Positions 16,728-26,386 are shown, counted from the stretch's first letter. The stretch is 64,000 bases of DNA from Sphingomonas sp. IC-56 (GCF_021043375.1 NZ_JAJNDV010000008.1:44026-108025), one strand, 5' to 3'. Numbers and translations: made by a program. The notes: generated from the sequence alone by a model not told the origin.

Positions 16728-17317
16728 TCCCCGTCGCCGATGGCCAGGTGGCCACGGTGGTCACGTCCCTGGAAATGCGGGAGCGGCCCCGCCCGCGCCC
16801 GCTGCCGCCCTCGCCGTTGCGGCTGGTACGCTGGGCAGCACCGGCGAGCGACAAGTACCGCACGCTGTTCCGCCGCGTCGGCGCACCCTGGCTATGGTTC
16901 TCGCGCCTGGTGATGGCCGAGGACGCGCTGCGCGCCATCCTCGATGATTCGCGGATCGAGGTGTATGCCGCGGTCGACCGCCATGGGATCGAGCTCGGCC
17001 TGCTCGAAATCGACTTCCGCATGGAGGCAGGCTGCGAGCTATCCTATTTCGCGCTGGTGCCCGAAATGACCGGCAAGGGGCATGGCGGCTGGATGATGGC
17101 CCATGCCCTGCAACTTGCCTGGCGCAAGGGCGTCGAGCGGGTGCGCGTCCATACCGGTTCGCTCGACCATCCCCGCGCGCTCGGCTTTTATCGCCATCAC
17201 GGCTTCACCCCCACCCGCCGCACGGTGGAAACCTTTGCCGATCCGCGCCTGGCGGGCATCCTGCCCGCCGACGCCGCGCCTCACGTCCCGCTGCTGGGCA
17301 CCTCCGCCGCGCGGTAG
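16718..17317 (+). CDS. GNAT-family N-acetyltransferase
   Basis: A 199-residue acetyltransferase. Its GNAT core has the acetyl-CoA-binding region around LSYFALVPEMTGKGHGGWMM (the R/Q-x-x-G-x-G/A loop as TGKGHGG) and the C-terminal strand RVRVHTGSLDHPRALGFYRHHGF. The substrate is unknown. It overlaps hemF by 10 bases at its start. Its 3' end runs 37 bases into the convergent gene at 17281-18012, so both stop codons lie inside the neighbour. Confidence 0.82.
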   Translation: MGLIPVADGQVATVVTSLEMRERPRPRPLPPSPLRLVRWAAPASDKYRTLFRRVGAPWLWFSRLVMAEDALRAILDDSRIEVYAAVDRHGIELGLLEIDFRMEAGCELSYFALVPEMTGKGHGGWMMAHALQLAWRKGVERVRVHTGSLDHPRALGFYRHHGFTPTRRTVETFADPRLAGILPADAAPHVPLLGTSAAR

Positions 17318-18012
17318 ATCGCGGCCTGCAGGATCACCATCGCCAGCGATCCCGCCGCCGACACCGCTGCGGTCAATATCTCCAGCGGCAGCTGCAACAG
17401 CGGCGATCCGCCGCTCCGCTCCACCATCAGCGTCACAGCACTGAACAACAGCGCACCGACATAGCTGCACGCGAACACCATCACGCACATACCCGCCACG
17501 ACCCAGCCGCGCCGCGCGGTCATGCGCACGCTGTCCATCACCGCGGCGAACGGCCCTCGCTCGGGACGGGTCACCACCGCCGCGCCGGTCAGGAACGCAC
17601 GTCCGCCAATGTAGAGCGCGACGATTAGCAACAGCATCGATCCCAGCGCCATGGTGAACAACACGCAGGTCCAGGCGATCAGCAGCAGCGGCAGCAGCTT
17701 CAGCGTGCGCGCCATGGCCGCGCCCAGCGTGGGCCGGCTCCGGTCAAGCAGCAGTACCAACACCACGCCGCTCCCGAATGTGAGCAGCACCAGTTGCAGC
17801 ACGATCCACCCACCTTGCTGCGCCAGCCATTCGCTGACGATCCGCAGCAGCTCCTGCCGGTCCGCAGTCTCTACCTCCGGCATCGGCAGGAACAGCCGCG
17901 TTGCCAGCGTCGGCAGGAAGAAGAACACCGACGCGACACGCACCAGCAGATCGCGCTCGCTGCGCCACAGCGCGCGGGCATCGACGAATACGGCGGGAAC
18001 GCTCCAGGTCAT
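17281..18012 (-). CDS. Membrane protein of unknown function (pair, second gene)
   Basis: A 243-residue integral membrane protein with about five or six hydrophobic helices, for example VASVFFFLPTLATRLFLP, IVLQLVLLTFGSGVVLVLLL and LLLLIAWTCVLFTMALGSML. No catalytic motif is seen and the family was not recognised. The layout of short hydrophilic ends and paired helices resembles its upstream neighbour, which suggests an old duplication. The start overlaps that gene's stop by four bases (18009-18012), so the two are coupled. It could be a small transport or membrane-remodelling component, but this is guesswork. Confidence 0.6.
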   Translation of the reverse strand: MTWSVPAVFVDARALWRSERDLLVRVASVFFFLPTLATRLFLPMPEVETADRQELLRIVSEWLAQQGGWIVLQLVLLTFGSGVVLVLLLDRSRPTLGAAMARTLKLLPLLLIAWTCVLFTMALGSMLLLIVALYIGGRAFLTGAAVVTRPERGPFAAVMDSVRMTARRGWVVAGMCVMVFACSYVGALLFSAVTLMVERSGGSPLLQLPLEILTAAVSAAGSLAMVILQAAIYRAAEVPSSGT

Positions 18013-18845
18013 GCCAGGCCCGCCGGGTCCCCGTGCGCGCCCGATCGGGCTGCCAGCGCAAGGTACAGCTTGGCCGTGAACCCGGCGAGCACGACCGAGA
18101 AGCCCGACTGCACCGCCGCCACCACGATCGAGGTGAGCACGTCCGCCAGGCTCAGCCCTTCGCCCGATCCGCCCGCGACGAGTTCGAACACGCTGCCGAA
18201 CACCACCTGCGCGGCGAGCTGCGCCACCCAGCTGACCACCACATAGAGGATCAGCACGCCCAGGATGCGGAAACCATGGCCGCGCGTCAGCTGCCAGCTG
18301 CGCTTGACCGCGCTCAGCGCCCGACGTTCACGCACGATTGTAGGCGTGACGACCAGCAGCCGCGCGCCGAACCACAGAAACGCGCCCAGCAGCACCAGCA
18401 TATAGATGCCCGCGAACGCCGCCACGCCCGCGCTCATGTTCAGCGGCTGTTCGACCGAAAGCGCCATCAGGTCCTGCCCGCTCAAGCCGATCGCAATCGC
18501 AATTGGCGAAGCGAGCACAAGCGCGGCGAGCAACAGCAACACGCTCACGCCCAAAGTCGCCGGAAGCCGGCTGAGCGCCACCCGGCCGGCGCTGCGGTCG
18601 GACACCAGGTCCAGGCCCATCGCCGTGATCGCCAGCGTGCCCCATAGCGACAGCACGGCAAAACCCAGCTGCAACAGTCCGAGCAGCAATCCCAGCATGG
18701 TCCCGTCGCGCGGTTGCAGCGCCGACAGACTGCCCTGGATCGAGGCGGGCACGAAAAAGGCGATCAGCGCCACCGGCAGGATGGCCGCGACATTGTCGCC
18801 GAGAAACTCGGCCGTGCGATCCCAAACGGTGCCCATCTTGACCAT
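18009..18845 (-). CDS. Membrane protein of unknown function (pair, first gene)
   Basis: A 278-residue integral membrane protein with about six helices, including [37 protein letters not shown] and [20 protein letters not shown]. The stretch [20 protein letters not shown] between helices is basic and probably cytoplasmic; it resembles the loop of YciC-like and glycerophosphodiester-phosphodiesterase-associated membrane domains, which have the form V-x-E-x-x-x-x-x-A-x-x-R-S-x-x-L-T. Function is unknown. The start could be ATG 18845 or 18836. It is divergent from lipB. Confidence 0.62.
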   Translation of the reverse strand: MVKMGTVWDRTAEFLGDNVAAILPVALIAFFVPASIQGSLSALQPRDGTMLGLLLGLLQLGFAVLSLWGTLAITAMGLDLVSDRSAGRVALSRLPATLGVSVLLLLAALVLASPIAIAIGLSGQDLMALSVEQPLNMSAGVAAFAGIYMLVLLGAFLWFGARLLVVTPTIVRERRALSAVKRSWQLTRGHGFRILGVLILYVVVSWVAQLAAQVVFGSVFELVAGGSGEGLSLADVLTSIVVAAVQSGFSVVLAGFTAKLYLALAARSGAHGDPAGLA

Positions 18846-18968
18846 GCGTGTTCATTCCCGTGCCGCAGCAGCGCGTCCTGCATCAAGGCCACGCGCCGGT
18901 CTGTTACCCGCCGCCCGATGCAATGCCAATGCTTGCGAAACCGCCCGCAGGCGCGCAATCGGCGCTGC

Positions 18969-19607
18969 ATGGCATCCCCGATTGAATGGCGCGTCGAACC
19001 AGGGCGCATAGAATACGGCGCCGCCCATGCCGAAATGGAAGCCCGCGCCGCCGCCGTCACCGCGCGCGAGGCGGCCGAGCTTGTCTGGCTGCTCGAACAT
19101 CCCCCGGTCTATACCGCGGGCACCAGCGCCGATCCCAACGAACTGCTCGACGCGCGCTTCCCCGTGCATCGCACCGGGCGCGGCGGGCGCTACACCTATC
19201 ACGGCCCCGGCCAGCGCATCGGCTATGTCGTGCTCGACTTGCGGGAGCGGCGGCGCGACGTGCGCAACTATGTCCATGCGCTGGAAGGCTGGGTGATCGC
19301 CGCGCTGGGTGCACTCGATATCGAAGCGTTCCGCGCGCCCGGGCGGATCGGCATCTGGACACTGGAGGGTGGTGTAGAGGCCAAGATCGGTGCGATCGGC
19401 GTGCGAATCCGCCAATGGGTTACGCTGCACGGATTCGCAGTGAACCTGTCGCCGTCGCTGGGCGATTTTGCCGGCATCGTGCCCTGCGGGATCGCCGAAT
19501 TCCCGGTCACCAGCGCGGCGGCGCTGAGCAAAAACATCTCGCCAGCCGCCTTCGATCAAGCACTCTCCGCCACATTTATGCCCTTTTTAGAGGCTCTCAA
19601 TCCTTGA
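18969..19607 (+). CDS. lipB: Octanoyl-[acyl-carrier-protein]:protein octanoyltransferase
   Basis: LipB moves the octanoyl group from acyl carrier protein to lipoyl domains, the first step of endogenous lipoate synthesis. The 212-residue protein has the family signature [20 protein letters not shown], the catalytic lysine in [10 protein letters not shown] and the catalytic cysteine in VPCGI. The start at ATG 18969 ([12 protein letters not shown]) gives a normal LipB length; a longer open frame upstream runs over the divergent promoter and is not favoured. Confidence 0.96.
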   Translation: MASPIEWRVEPGRIEYGAAHAEMEARAAAVTAREAAELVWLLEHPPVYTAGTSADPNELLDARFPVHRTGRGGRYTYHGPGQRIGYVVLDLRERRRDVRNYVHALEGWVIAALGALDIEAFRAPGRIGIWTLEGGVEAKIGAIGVRIRQWVTLHGFAVNLSPSLGDFAGIVPCGIAEFPVTSAAALSKNISPAAFDQALSATFMPFLEALNP

Positions 19608-19716
19608 GACGCAAAATCGAGTCTTGAGGGGCTGCCCCGAACCGTCTAATGTACACTCCGGTTTGGGTATTAGCGGCGCGTGCGTCGTCCAAATCCATTA
19701 TCTAGGGAGCTTTTAC

Positions 19717-19992
19717 ATGCGTGCAGTCATTTCCAAGATCGTTGCTGGTTCGATGATCGCCGGCGCGGCCCTCCTGGCCTCGGCTTGCTCGAGCAACGAC
19801 TCGAACACCAACGTGACCAACACCACCGAAGTCGTCCCGACCGAGAACATCGGCGCAACCGACACGATGGTCACCAACATCGACACCGCTGCTCCGATGG
19901 ACAACGGCACGATGACCGACACCAACATGTCGGGCGACATGACCGGCAACATGTCGGGCGACATGACCGGCACCACCGGCAACGCGATGTAA
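19717..19992 (+). CDS. Small Met/Thr/Asp-rich lipoprotein
   Basis: A 91-residue exported protein. The signal peptide IVAGSMIAGAALLASAC ends in a lipobox cysteine. The mature part is low complexity: Asn, Thr and Asp with many Met, ending in a tandem NMSGDMTG repeat. No function is recognised; Met-rich short lipoproteins can bind copper or silver, but this is only a composition argument. The start at 19717 is supported by an AGGGAG ribosome site eight bases upstream; the longer open frame from 19624 lacks one. A strong terminator follows. Confidence 0.75.
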   Translation: MRAVISKIVAGSMIAGAALLASACSSNDSNTNVTNTTEVVPTENIGATDTMVTNIDTAAPMDNGTMTDTNMSGDMTGNMSGDMTGTTGNAM

Positions 19993-20024
19993 TCATCGCG
20001 CGCAAGCGTGTTGAAATGAACAAA

Positions 20025-20060
20025 GGGCCGTCCGGGCGACCGGGCGGTCCTTTTTCTTTG
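20025..20060 (+). terminator. Rho-independent terminator after small lipoprotein gene
   Basis: GGGCCGTCCGG pairs with CCGGGCGGTCC (11 bp, GCGA loop), followed directly by TTTTTCTTT. It is a clear intrinsic terminator 33 bases after the stop at 19992. Confidence 0.88.
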
Positions 20061-20166
20061 CCTGGCCCCCCTCCGGACTCCGTAATTCCACGACTTCGCA
20101 AAAAAGGCTTGGGCCCGGACTCGAAACCCCGTAACCGTGCGGATGCAAAAGGTTAAAGAGGGCGCA

Positions 20167-20853
20167 ATGCTCGGTTCGCGTATCGCAATCATCGTCGCCG
20201 GCGCCGCCGGTCTCTTCGCCGCAGCACCCGCTTCGGCGCAGTTCTACCTGAAGGCGCCCACGCTGCCGAATGGGCGCGTCACCGGTGCGGAGCCCGGCAT
20301 CGTCGCCTCTACACTGGCCGACGCCTCGCCCGTCGAGCTTCGCGCGGCCCTGGTGTGGAACCTGCGCGCGGCGCTCAACGTCGCGGCACTGCAGTGCCAG
20401 TTCGAACCGACGTTGCTGACGCTGCCCAACTACAACGCGCTCATCAAGGATCACGCAGAAGAACTGCGTACTTCTTATGGAACGCTTGAGAAATATTTCA
20501 TTCGAACGCTGAAGAATCCCAAGGCCGGTCAAACAGAACTCGACCGCTTCGGCACTCGCGTCTATTCCAGCTTCTCTGCCGTGTCGGGCCAGCTGTCATT
20601 CTGCCAGACTGCTGCCGCAATTGGCCATGAGGCGCTGTTTACCAAGCGCGGCGAGTTCGGCGACCTTGCGCACGACCGCATGCGCGAACTCCGCGCCAGC
20701 CTGACTGCCTGGGGCGATCCGCTGGTCGGCGGCAACGTGTCGTTCCAATATCCCAGCTGGGGCCCGCTGCCGGTGTTCGGCAACGCCAAGTGCTGGAAGA
20801 AGCAGAGCTACCAGATCAAGCGCTGCGGCCCGGTGAATATCGCCAGCCGCTAG
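20167..20853 (+). CDS. Exported protein of unknown function
   Basis: A 228-residue secreted protein. The signal peptide IAIIVAGAAGLFAAAPASA is followed by QFYLKAP, and the mature part has paired cysteines (near LQCQFEP, LSFCQTAA, NAKCWKKQ and IKRCGP) that could form disulfides in the periplasm. No family was recognised, though similar proteins seem common in sphingomonads. The start at ATG 20167 was chosen for its AGAGGG ribosome site and clean signal; ATG 20137 is also in frame. It is a single gene followed by intergenic palindromic repeats. Confidence 0.7.
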   Translation: MLGSRIAIIVAGAAGLFAAAPASAQFYLKAPTLPNGRVTGAEPGIVASTLADASPVELRAALVWNLRAALNVAALQCQFEPTLLTLPNYNALIKDHAEELRTSYGTLEKYFIRTLKNPKAGQTELDRFGTRVYSSFSAVSGQLSFCQTAAAIGHEALFTKRGEFGDLAHDRMRELRASLTAWGDPLVGGNVSFQYPSWGPLPVFGNAKCWKKQSYQIKRCGPVNIASR

Positions 20854-20870
20854 GGGAGCACAAACATCCC

Positions 20871-20952
20871 CGTCATCCCGGCCTTGAGCCGGGATCCCGC
20901 TTCTTCTTCTGGAGGTTTGAGAGCGGGACCCCGGCTCAAGGCCGGGGTGACG
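20871..20952. repeat. Intergenic palindromic repeat type A, copy 1
   Basis: Arm CGTCATCCCGGCCTTGAG continues to 20900 and is mirrored by the arm GCGGGACC...GGGGTGACG at 20923-20952. The first 38 bases are identical to those at 28218. It lies at the 3' end of the gene ending at 20853 and is immediately followed by a type B unit. Confidence 0.8.
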
Positions 20953-20970
20953 AAGAATTCAAATCGGACT

Positions 20971-21071
20971 GATCCCCGGCGAAGGCCGGGGCCTAGCTGC
21001 CACCGGCCTGACGAAGCGTCCCGCGCTCTCGATAAACCTTTGCAACTGGGCCCCGGCCTTCGCCGGGGAAC
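20971..21071. repeat. Intergenic palindromic repeat type B, copy 1
   Basis: A 101-base unit with outer arms CCCCGGCGAAGGCCGGGGCC at the left and the mirror GGCCCCGGCCTTCGCCGGGG at the right, enclosing about 45 unrelated bases. Each arm is itself a hairpin. It matches copies at 24003, 48929 and 54726. Confidence 0.8.
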
Positions 21072-21106
21072 GGCTTTTTCGATTACTTCGCGCCCAGCCC
21101 CAGCCC

Positions 21107-21739
21107 TCAGCGCAGCCCCAACAGCTTGTGCGTCTGCAACGAAAGCCGCCACCGCGGCCGCGCCATGGCCAGCGCGATCGCCGCCTCCTGGTTCTCCACG
21201 GCCCGCACATCGTCCATCGGCTGCACCAGGAAGTGGGCAAAGCCCCACCCCTCCATCGCCTCAGGGTCTATCCCAGCCTGGGGCCAGACGAGCTTCAGCT
21301 CGTCGCCCGACTGTTGCAAGACCTCGCTCCCCGCCTTGGGGCTGATGCACACCCAGTCGATATCCGGATGCGTAGCGATCGTGCCGTTGCTCTCGATGGC
21401 GATGCGGAAGCCCCGCGCGTGCAGCGCCTCGACCAGCGCATCGTCGACCTGCAGCATCGGCTCGCCCCCGGTCAGCACCACGAAACGCCCCGCCCGGCCG
21501 GGCCCCCAATGCCCCAGCACCGCCTCGACCAGGGCCTCGGCATCGGCAAACTTGCCGCCGCCCAGCCCGTCGACACCGACGAAATCGGTGTCGCAGAACC
21601 GGCACACCGCCGTCGCCCGGTCCTGCTCACGCCCCGACCACAGATTGCATCCGGCGAAGCGCACGAACACTGCCCGCGCCCCGGCGTTCACGCCCTCACC
21701 CTGGAGCGTGAGGAACATTTCCTTGACGGCGTAGCTCAT
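21107..21739 (-). CDS. queE: 7-carboxy-7-deazaguanine synthase
   Basis: QueE is the radical-SAM enzyme that turns carboxytetrahydropterin into 7-carboxy-7-deazaguanine, on the route to preQ0 and queuosine. The 210-residue protein begins [20 protein letters not shown], and its cluster-binding cysteines are Cys-x14-Cys-x2-Cys (FAGCNLWSG and CRFCDTDF). This is the long-insert form known from Burkholderia rather than the usual CX3CX2[11 protein letters not shown] and IESNGT follow. It overlaps queC by four bases and is co-translated. Confidence 0.95.
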   Translation of the reverse strand: MSYAVKEMFLTLQGEGVNAGARAVFVRFAGCNLWSGREQDRATAVCRFCDTDFVGVDGLGGGKFADAEALVEAVLGHWGPGRAGRFVVLTGGEPMLQVDDALVEALHARGFRIAIESNGTIATHPDIDWVCISPKAGSEVLQQSGDELKLVWPQAGIDPEAMEGWGFAHFLVQPMDDVRAVENQEAAIALAMARPRWRLSLQTHKLLGLR

Positions 21740-22419
21740 GGCGCGGTCGCGTAGACCGTCGGATCCGGCAGCCCGGCTTCCTGATAGCCCTTGGACCGCA
21801 GGCGGCAGCTGTCACAGAGCCCGCAATGCAGTCCCTCGGGCGTCGGATCATAGCAGGACCAGCTCTGCCCGGCATCGAGCCCCAGCCGCTCGGCCTCACG
21901 TGCGATATCGGCCTTGCTCATATGCTGGAGTGGCGCCTGGATGCGGAAGGGCTGGCCTTCCACGCCCGCCTTGGTGGCAAGCTCCGCCAGATTCTCGAAC
22001 GCGGCGATGAACTCGGGCCGGCAATCGGGATAGCCCGAATAATCCAGCGCGTTGACGCCGATATAGATGTCGCGCGCGCCCGCCGCCTCGGCCCAGCCGA
22101 GCGCCAGGCTGAGGAAAATCGTGTTGCGCGCCGGCACATAGGTCACGGGAATAGTGTCCCCCACGCCGTCCTTGGGCACCGCGATGTCGTCGGTCAGCGC
22201 CGACCCGCCGAACGCGCGCAGATCGAGCGGGATCACCACATGGCGCTCGGCGCCGACCATGGCCGCGACGCGCCGTGCCGCTTTCAGCTCCACCTGGTGG
22301 CGCTGGCCGTAATCGAAGGAGAGCGCGAACACGCGGTGACCGTCCTCGCGCGCCCGCGCGGCGGACACCATCGAATCGAGTCCGCCGGAAACCAGTACAA
22401 TTGCAACGCTGTCAGTCAT
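21736..22419 (-). CDS. queC: 7-cyano-7-deazaguanine synthase
   Basis: QueC converts 7-carboxy-7-deazaguanine to preQ0 with ATP and ammonia. The 227-residue protein has the PP-loop [13 protein letters not shown] at the N-terminus, [15 protein letters not shown], and the C-terminal zinc-binding cysteines in [13 protein letters not shown] with an earlier Cys in QSWSCYDPT. It is first in the queC-queE operon. No preQ1 riboswitch was seen in the 53 bases between this start and the neighbouring gene's end. Confidence 0.97.
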   Translation of the reverse strand: MTDSVAIVLVSGGLDSMVSAARAREDGHRVFALSFDYGQRHQVELKAARRVAAMVGAERHVVIPLDLRAFGGSALTDDIAVPKDGVGDTIPVTYVPARNTIFLSLALGWAEAAGARDIYIGVNALDYSGYPDCRPEFIAAFENLAELATKAGVEGQPFRIQAPLQHMSKADIAREAERLGLDAGQSWSCYDPTPEGLHCGLCDSCRLRSKGYQEAGLPDPTVYATAP

Positions 22420-22472
22420 GAAGGGTCCGCTAGCCGCTTTTCGGCGTCAGGAAAACAAGGGCGGCGAATGCC

Positions 22473-22877
22473 TTACTGGCACTGCCCGACGCGGCGCGCC
22501 TCATATTGCTCGGCAAAGGGGGCGCCATCGACGATGCCCGACGTGTCGATCACGACGGTGTGGGAGGTGTCGACGGTGATGCTGGTGCGGCCATGGCCGC
22601 GCCCCGGACAGGTATAGCGGACCGTCGCGGAGGTGCCGCCATTCTCCACCACGACATGCTCGCACCGCGCGCCCCAGTGGCGAAGCTGCAGCAGCGCGGC
22701 CGGATCACGCAGGCAGATGCCGCGCGACGCGCCTTCGCCGTCGCGCAACTGCCACTGGCCGCGCTCAATCGCCTTGAGCGAACTCAGCGCCGACTGGCGC
22801 TGCGCCACGGCTGCCCCGGCACTGCCAAGGACCAGCACACCGGCAGCCGCCGACAACCATGCACGCCGAATCATCAT
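22473..22877 (-). CDS. DUF3617-like secreted protein
   Basis: A 134-residue exported protein with signal MMIRRAWLSAAAGVLVLGSA. The mature part runs from AIERGQWQLRDGE, with cysteines at ICLRDP, ARCEHV, YTCPG and near the C-terminus, as in the DUF3617 family of small periplasmic proteins common in sphingomonads. No role is known. It is downstream of hslO on the same strand and may share its transcript. Confidence 0.7.
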   Translation of the reverse strand: MMIRRAWLSAAAGVLVLGSAGAAVAQRQSALSSLKAIERGQWQLRDGEGASRGICLRDPAALLQLRHWGARCEHVVVENGGTSATVRYTCPGRGHGRTSITVDTSHTVVIDTSGIVDGAPFAEQYEARRVGQCQ

Positions 22878-22940
22878 GAAGGAATCCCGACCGGCGCCAC
22901 GATCAGCGCCGGTCGGGCAAATAATACCGCTCGGTACATT

Positions 22941-23861
22941 TTACAATGTGGACGGTGCGAATTCGTCCAGCGCCAGCGGGAAGACCTTGGAGCAAAAGGC
23001 GCAATCGACGCTGATCGTGCCTTGCTCGTCCGCCATTTCCGCACGGTCCTCCGCCGCGAACTTGGTGAGCACACCCCGGTAATATTCGGCGCTGCACCGG
23101 CATCCACGGGTCAGGTCGACGCCGCTCAGCACGCGCACTTCGCGCTCCTCGTTGAACAGCCGCCACACCAGGTTCTCCAGCGGGATCGTCGCATCGCCCA
23201 GCTCGTCGATGCCCATGGTGCTGGCGAGCGCTTCCACGCCGTTCCACTCCGGGTGATCGAGCCGCACGTGCAGCCGCTCACGGCCCACCTCGCCCTCCGG
23301 CAGATGCTGGAGGAACAGGCCGCCCGCCACCAGCTTGCCGTCCGCCCCGCGGCGGTGCTGCAGGCGGATCAGGCTCGGGATCTGCTCGGACTGGAAGAAG
23401 TAGCTCTGCGCCGCTTCCGCCAGGCTGTCGCCGTCCAGCGGCACGATGCCCTGATAACGCTCGCCGCTCGTCGTCTGGTCGAACGTCACGGCCAGATAGC
23501 CTTCGTTGAACAGCGACTTGATCGACGGCTTCTTGCCCAGGCGGCTCAGGCGCACTTCGTCGAACTGCACATAGCCGCGCAGCTCGCCATTCTTGTAATC
23601 GCACACCAGCAGCTTGACGACGCCACGCTGGGTCTGCGCCTGGATGGTCAGCTGTCCCTCGCCATTCTTCAGCGTCGAGCCGAGCAGCGCGGCCAGCGTC
23701 ACCGCCTCGGTCAGGATCGCCTCGATCGGCGCGGGATAGCTGTGCGCCGACAGGATCTGCTCCAGCGCCGAACCCAGCCGCACCATGCGCCCGCGCGCGT
23801 GGCTGTCAGGCAGGGTGAAGCCGATCACGCGGTCGGTGTCATGCACGGGTGCGGTAGTCAT
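22941..23861 (-). CDS. hslO: Redox-regulated chaperone Hsp33
   Basis: Hsp33 is a holdase that is switched on by oxidants and protects unfolded proteins. The 306-residue protein has the N-terminal domain (AEAAQSYFFQSEQIPSLIRL is typical) and the C-terminal zinc switch C-x-C (GCRCSAEYY) and C-x-x-C (CAFCSKVF), all four cysteines present. The start at ATG 23861 (MTTAPVHDTD) is preferred to a longer, Arg-rich version. It follows argD-argF, an order seen in other alphaproteobacteria, but a type B repeat lies between argF and hslO. Confidence 0.94.
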   Translation of the reverse strand: MTTAPVHDTDRVIGFTLPDSHARGRMVRLGSALEQILSAHSYPAPIEAILTEAVTLAALLGSTLKNGEGQLTIQAQTQRGVVKLLVCDYKNGELRGYVQFDEVRLSRLGKKPSIKSLFNEGYLAVTFDQTTSGERYQGIVPLDGDSLAEAAQSYFFQSEQIPSLIRLQHRRGADGKLVAGGLFLQHLPEGEVGRERLHVRLDHPEWNGVEALASTMGIDELGDATIPLENLVWRLFNEEREVRVLSGVDLTRGCRCSAEYYRGVLTKFAAEDRAEMADEQGTISVDCAFCSKVFPLALDEFAPSTL

Positions 23862-24002
23862 CGAACGTCTCCGCCGTCCGCGGCCCACATGACGTGCCAT
23901 GCGCGGTCCAGTCGAACGGATATGTTTGGGGTTGCAGCAAAGATAGGGCGCGAGCGCCGTACTTCAACTCAGCCGGGCCTGACACTGAACGCAGCCCCCA
24001 AG

Positions 24003-24102
24003 AGTTCCCCGGCGAAGGCCGGGGCCCAGCTGCCAAGGTCATCGAGCGGCAGTACACACCCGCGAATGCGTCGAAACTGAGCCCCGGCCTTCGCCGGGGA
24101 AC
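24003..24102. repeat. Intergenic palindromic repeat type B, copy 2
   Basis: A 100-base unit: left arm from AGTTCCCCGGCGAAGGCC, right arm GGCCTTCGCCGGGGAAC. It lies between argF (end 24127) and the start of hslO. Arm sequence is nearly identical to the copies at 20971, 48929 and 54726, while the middle differs. Confidence 0.8.
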
Positions 24103-24126
24103 AGGGTGTGTATCAGCGGCGCCCGC

Positions 24127-25047
24127 TCAGCCGATCTGCCCGAACACCCAGCGCAGCACCGACTTCTGCGCGTGCAGCCGATTCTCCGCCTCGCTCCAGA
24201 TCAGCGACTGCGGCCCGTCGATCACCGCATCCACCACTTCCTCCCCGCGATGCGCCGGCAGACAGTGGAGGAACTTCGCGTCTGGCTTGGCGGCTGCCAT
24301 CAGCGCCTCATCCACCTGGAACGGCATCATCGCGGCCAGCTTAGTCTCGGCATGGTCCTGCCCCATCGAAATCCAGGTGTCGGTGACGATGATGTCGGCA
24401 CCCTCCACCGCCTCGCGCGCGCTGCCGACCACCCGGGCCCGGCCCCGCCCGCGCGCCACATCAGCCTCGCTCGGCTGGAACCCCTGCGGGCACGCCGCGA
24501 CCACGTCGAAGTGCATCAGCCCGCCGGCTTCCATGATCGACGCGAGCACGTTGTTGCCGTCGCCCAGCCACGCGACCTTCAGACCCGGCAGTGCCTTGCC
24601 GCTCTCGATGATCGTCAGCAGGTCGGCCATGATCTGGCACGGGTGCGACGCGTCGGTCAGCCCGTTGATCACCGGCACGCTGGCATATTTCGCCATGTCG
24701 ACCAGCTTCTGATGGTCGTCGGTGCGGATCATGATCGCGTCGACATAGCCCGAGAGCACCCGCGCGGTATCGGCGATGCTCTCGCCCCGCCCGATCTGCA
24801 TCGAGCCGGCGTCCATCACGATCGACGTGCCGCCCAGCTGCCGGATCGCCATGTCGAACGAAACGCGGGTACGCGTCGAGTTCTTCTCGAAGATCATCGC
24901 CAGTACGTGGCCCGCCAGCGGCGCATCGGCGTCGGCGCGACCCTTGGGGAAGCCCGCGCGCGCCTCCTTGCGCTGAAGGGCGTCCGCCAACATCGCAGCA
25001 ACACCGTCGCCGCCCGCATCGCTCAAGTTCAGAAAGTGGCGAGTCAT
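24127..25047 (-). CDS. argF: Ornithine carbamoyltransferase
   Basis: ArgF makes citrulline from ornithine and carbamoyl phosphate in arginine synthesis. The 306-residue protein has the carbamoyl-phosphate site FEKNSTRTR, the HPCQ motif ([12 protein letters not shown]), the ornithine-binding segment DTWISMGQ, and the catalytic [11 protein letters not shown]. Length is standard. It lies 143 bases after argD, with a long inverted repeat between, and belongs to the argD-argF-hslO cluster. Confidence 0.98.
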   Translation of the reverse strand: MTRHFLNLSDAGGDGVAAMLADALQRKEARAGFPKGRADADAPLAGHVLAMIFEKNSTRTRVSFDMAIRQLGGTSIVMDAGSMQIGRGESIADTARVLSGYVDAIMIRTDDHQKLVDMAKYASVPVINGLTDASHPCQIMADLLTIIESGKALPGLKVAWLGDGNNVLASIMEAGGLMHFDVVAACPQGFQPSEADVARGRGRARVVGSAREAVEGADIIVTDTWISMGQDHAETKLAAMMPFQVDEALMAAAKPDAKFLHCLPAHRGEEVVDAVIDGPQSLIWSEAENRLHAQKSVLRWVFGQIG

Positions 25048-25051
25048 TCAA

Positions 25052-25187
25052 ATCCTCCCCGGCACGGGGAGGGGGACCGCGCCGCATCGCGGCGTGGTGG
25101 AGGGGGCCCGCCCCAAACCACCAGCTCGCGGAGAGCCCCCTCCACCATGCTTTGCATGGTCCCCCTCCCCGTCCCCGGGGAGGATCG
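25052..25187. repeat. Long intergenic inverted repeat between argD and argF
   Basis: The left half starts ATCCTCCCCGG and the right half ends GGGGAGGAT. Inside, GTGGTGGAGGGGGC is mirrored by GCCCCCTCCACCA. The unit fills almost the whole 142-base argD-argF gap. It is a third palindromic type, different from A and B, and would form a long hairpin in the argDF mRNA. Confidence 0.7.
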
Positions 25188-25189
25188 TT

Positions 25190-26386
25190 TTAGTCATCGC
25201 TCGGCCCGGCGAACGTGCGCGCGCCTTCGCTGAGCCGTTCGACGCACTCGGCGATATGGCTTTCGTCGATCACCAGCGGCGGCAGCACGCGGAACACATT
25301 CTCGCCCGCCGCCACGGTCAGCAGCCCGTGATTGTCGCGCAGATGCGCCACAAAGTCGCGGCTCACTGCCGTATCCTTCATCTTGATCCCCAGCATCAGC
25401 CCCTTGCCGCGGATCTCCTCGAACAGGTGATCATGGTTCGGGATCATCTGCTCGAACGCCTGGCGCAGCCGCTCGCCCATGCGCTCGACGTTCGGCAGGA
25501 AGTCGGGCTCGAGCATCACGTCGAGCACCGCCTGCCCCGCCGCCATCGCCAGCGGATTGCCGCCATAAGTCGATCCGTGGGTGCCGATCACCATGCCCTT
25601 GGCCGCTTCCTCGGTCGCCAGGCAGGCGCCCAGCGGGAAGCCCGCACCGATGCCCTTGGCCACCGTCATGATGTCGGGCTCGATGCCATAATGCTCGTAC
25701 GCCCACATCTTGCCGGTCCGGCCATAGCCGCACTGGATCTCGTCGAGGATCAGCAGCAGGCCGTGTTCGTCACACGCCTTGCGCAGCCCGGTGATGAACT
25801 CCGGCGTGCCGGCGGTCATCCCGCCCTCGCCCTGCACCGTCTCGACCAGGAAGCCCGCGGTCTCGCCGTCGATCGCGGCCAGCGCCCCTTCCAGGTCGTT
25901 GAAGGCGACATAGTCGAAGCCGGGCAGCAGTGGCTCGAACCCGTCGCGCATCTTGGCCTGGTCGGTCGCGGAAATCGCGCCGAGCGAGCGCCCGTGGAAC
26001 GCGTTCTTGAAGGTGATCAGCTTGGTGCGCTGCGGGTTGCCATTGGCATAGTGATAGCGCCGCGCGGTCTTGATCGCGCACTCGATCGCCTCGACGCCCG
26101 AATTGGTGAAGAACACCGTGTCGGCAAAGCTGACGTCGATGATCCGCTGCGCCAGCGCCTCGCCCTGCGGGCTACCATAAAGGTTCGACACATGCATCAG
26201 CGTCGCGGCTTGCTCGGCGATCGCCTTCACCAGATGCGGATGGCCGTGCCCCAGCGCGTTGACTGCGATGCCGGCGGCGAAGTCGAGATACTGCTCGCCG
26301 CGCTCGCCATAGAGGTACACGCCCTCGCCTCGCACCGGCCGCACACCGCACCGCGGGTAAACGGGCATGAGCGGGGTAATCGGCAT
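25190..26386 (-). CDS. argD: Acetylornithine aminotransferase
   Basis: ArgD is a PLP-dependent class III transaminase that converts N-acetylglutamate semialdehyde to acetylornithine; many homologues also act in lysine synthesis. The 398-residue protein shows FTNSGVEAIECAIKTAR, the aspartate in LILDEIQCGYGRTG, and the PLP lysine in TVAKGIGAGFPLGA. A perfect ribosome site precedes the start. It begins the argD-argF-hslO cluster. Confidence 0.97.
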   Translation of the reverse strand: MPITPLMPVYPRCGVRPVRGEGVYLYGERGEQYLDFAAGIAVNALGHGHPHLVKAIAEQAATLMHVSNLYGSPQGEALAQRIIDVSFADTVFFTNSGVEAIECAIKTARRYHYANGNPQRTKLITFKNAFHGRSLGAISATDQAKMRDGFEPLLPGFDYVAFNDLEGALAAIDGETAGFLVETVQGEGGMTAGTPEFITGLRKACDEHGLLLILDEIQCGYGRTGKMWAYEHYGIEPDIMTVAKGIGAGFPLGACLATEEAAKGMVIGTHGSTYGGNPLAMAAGQAVLDVMLEPDFLPNVERMGERLRQAFEQMIPNHDHLFEEIRGKGLMLGIKMKDTAVSRDFVAHLRDNHGLLTVAAGENVFRVLPPLVIDESHIAECVERLSEGARTFAGPSDD

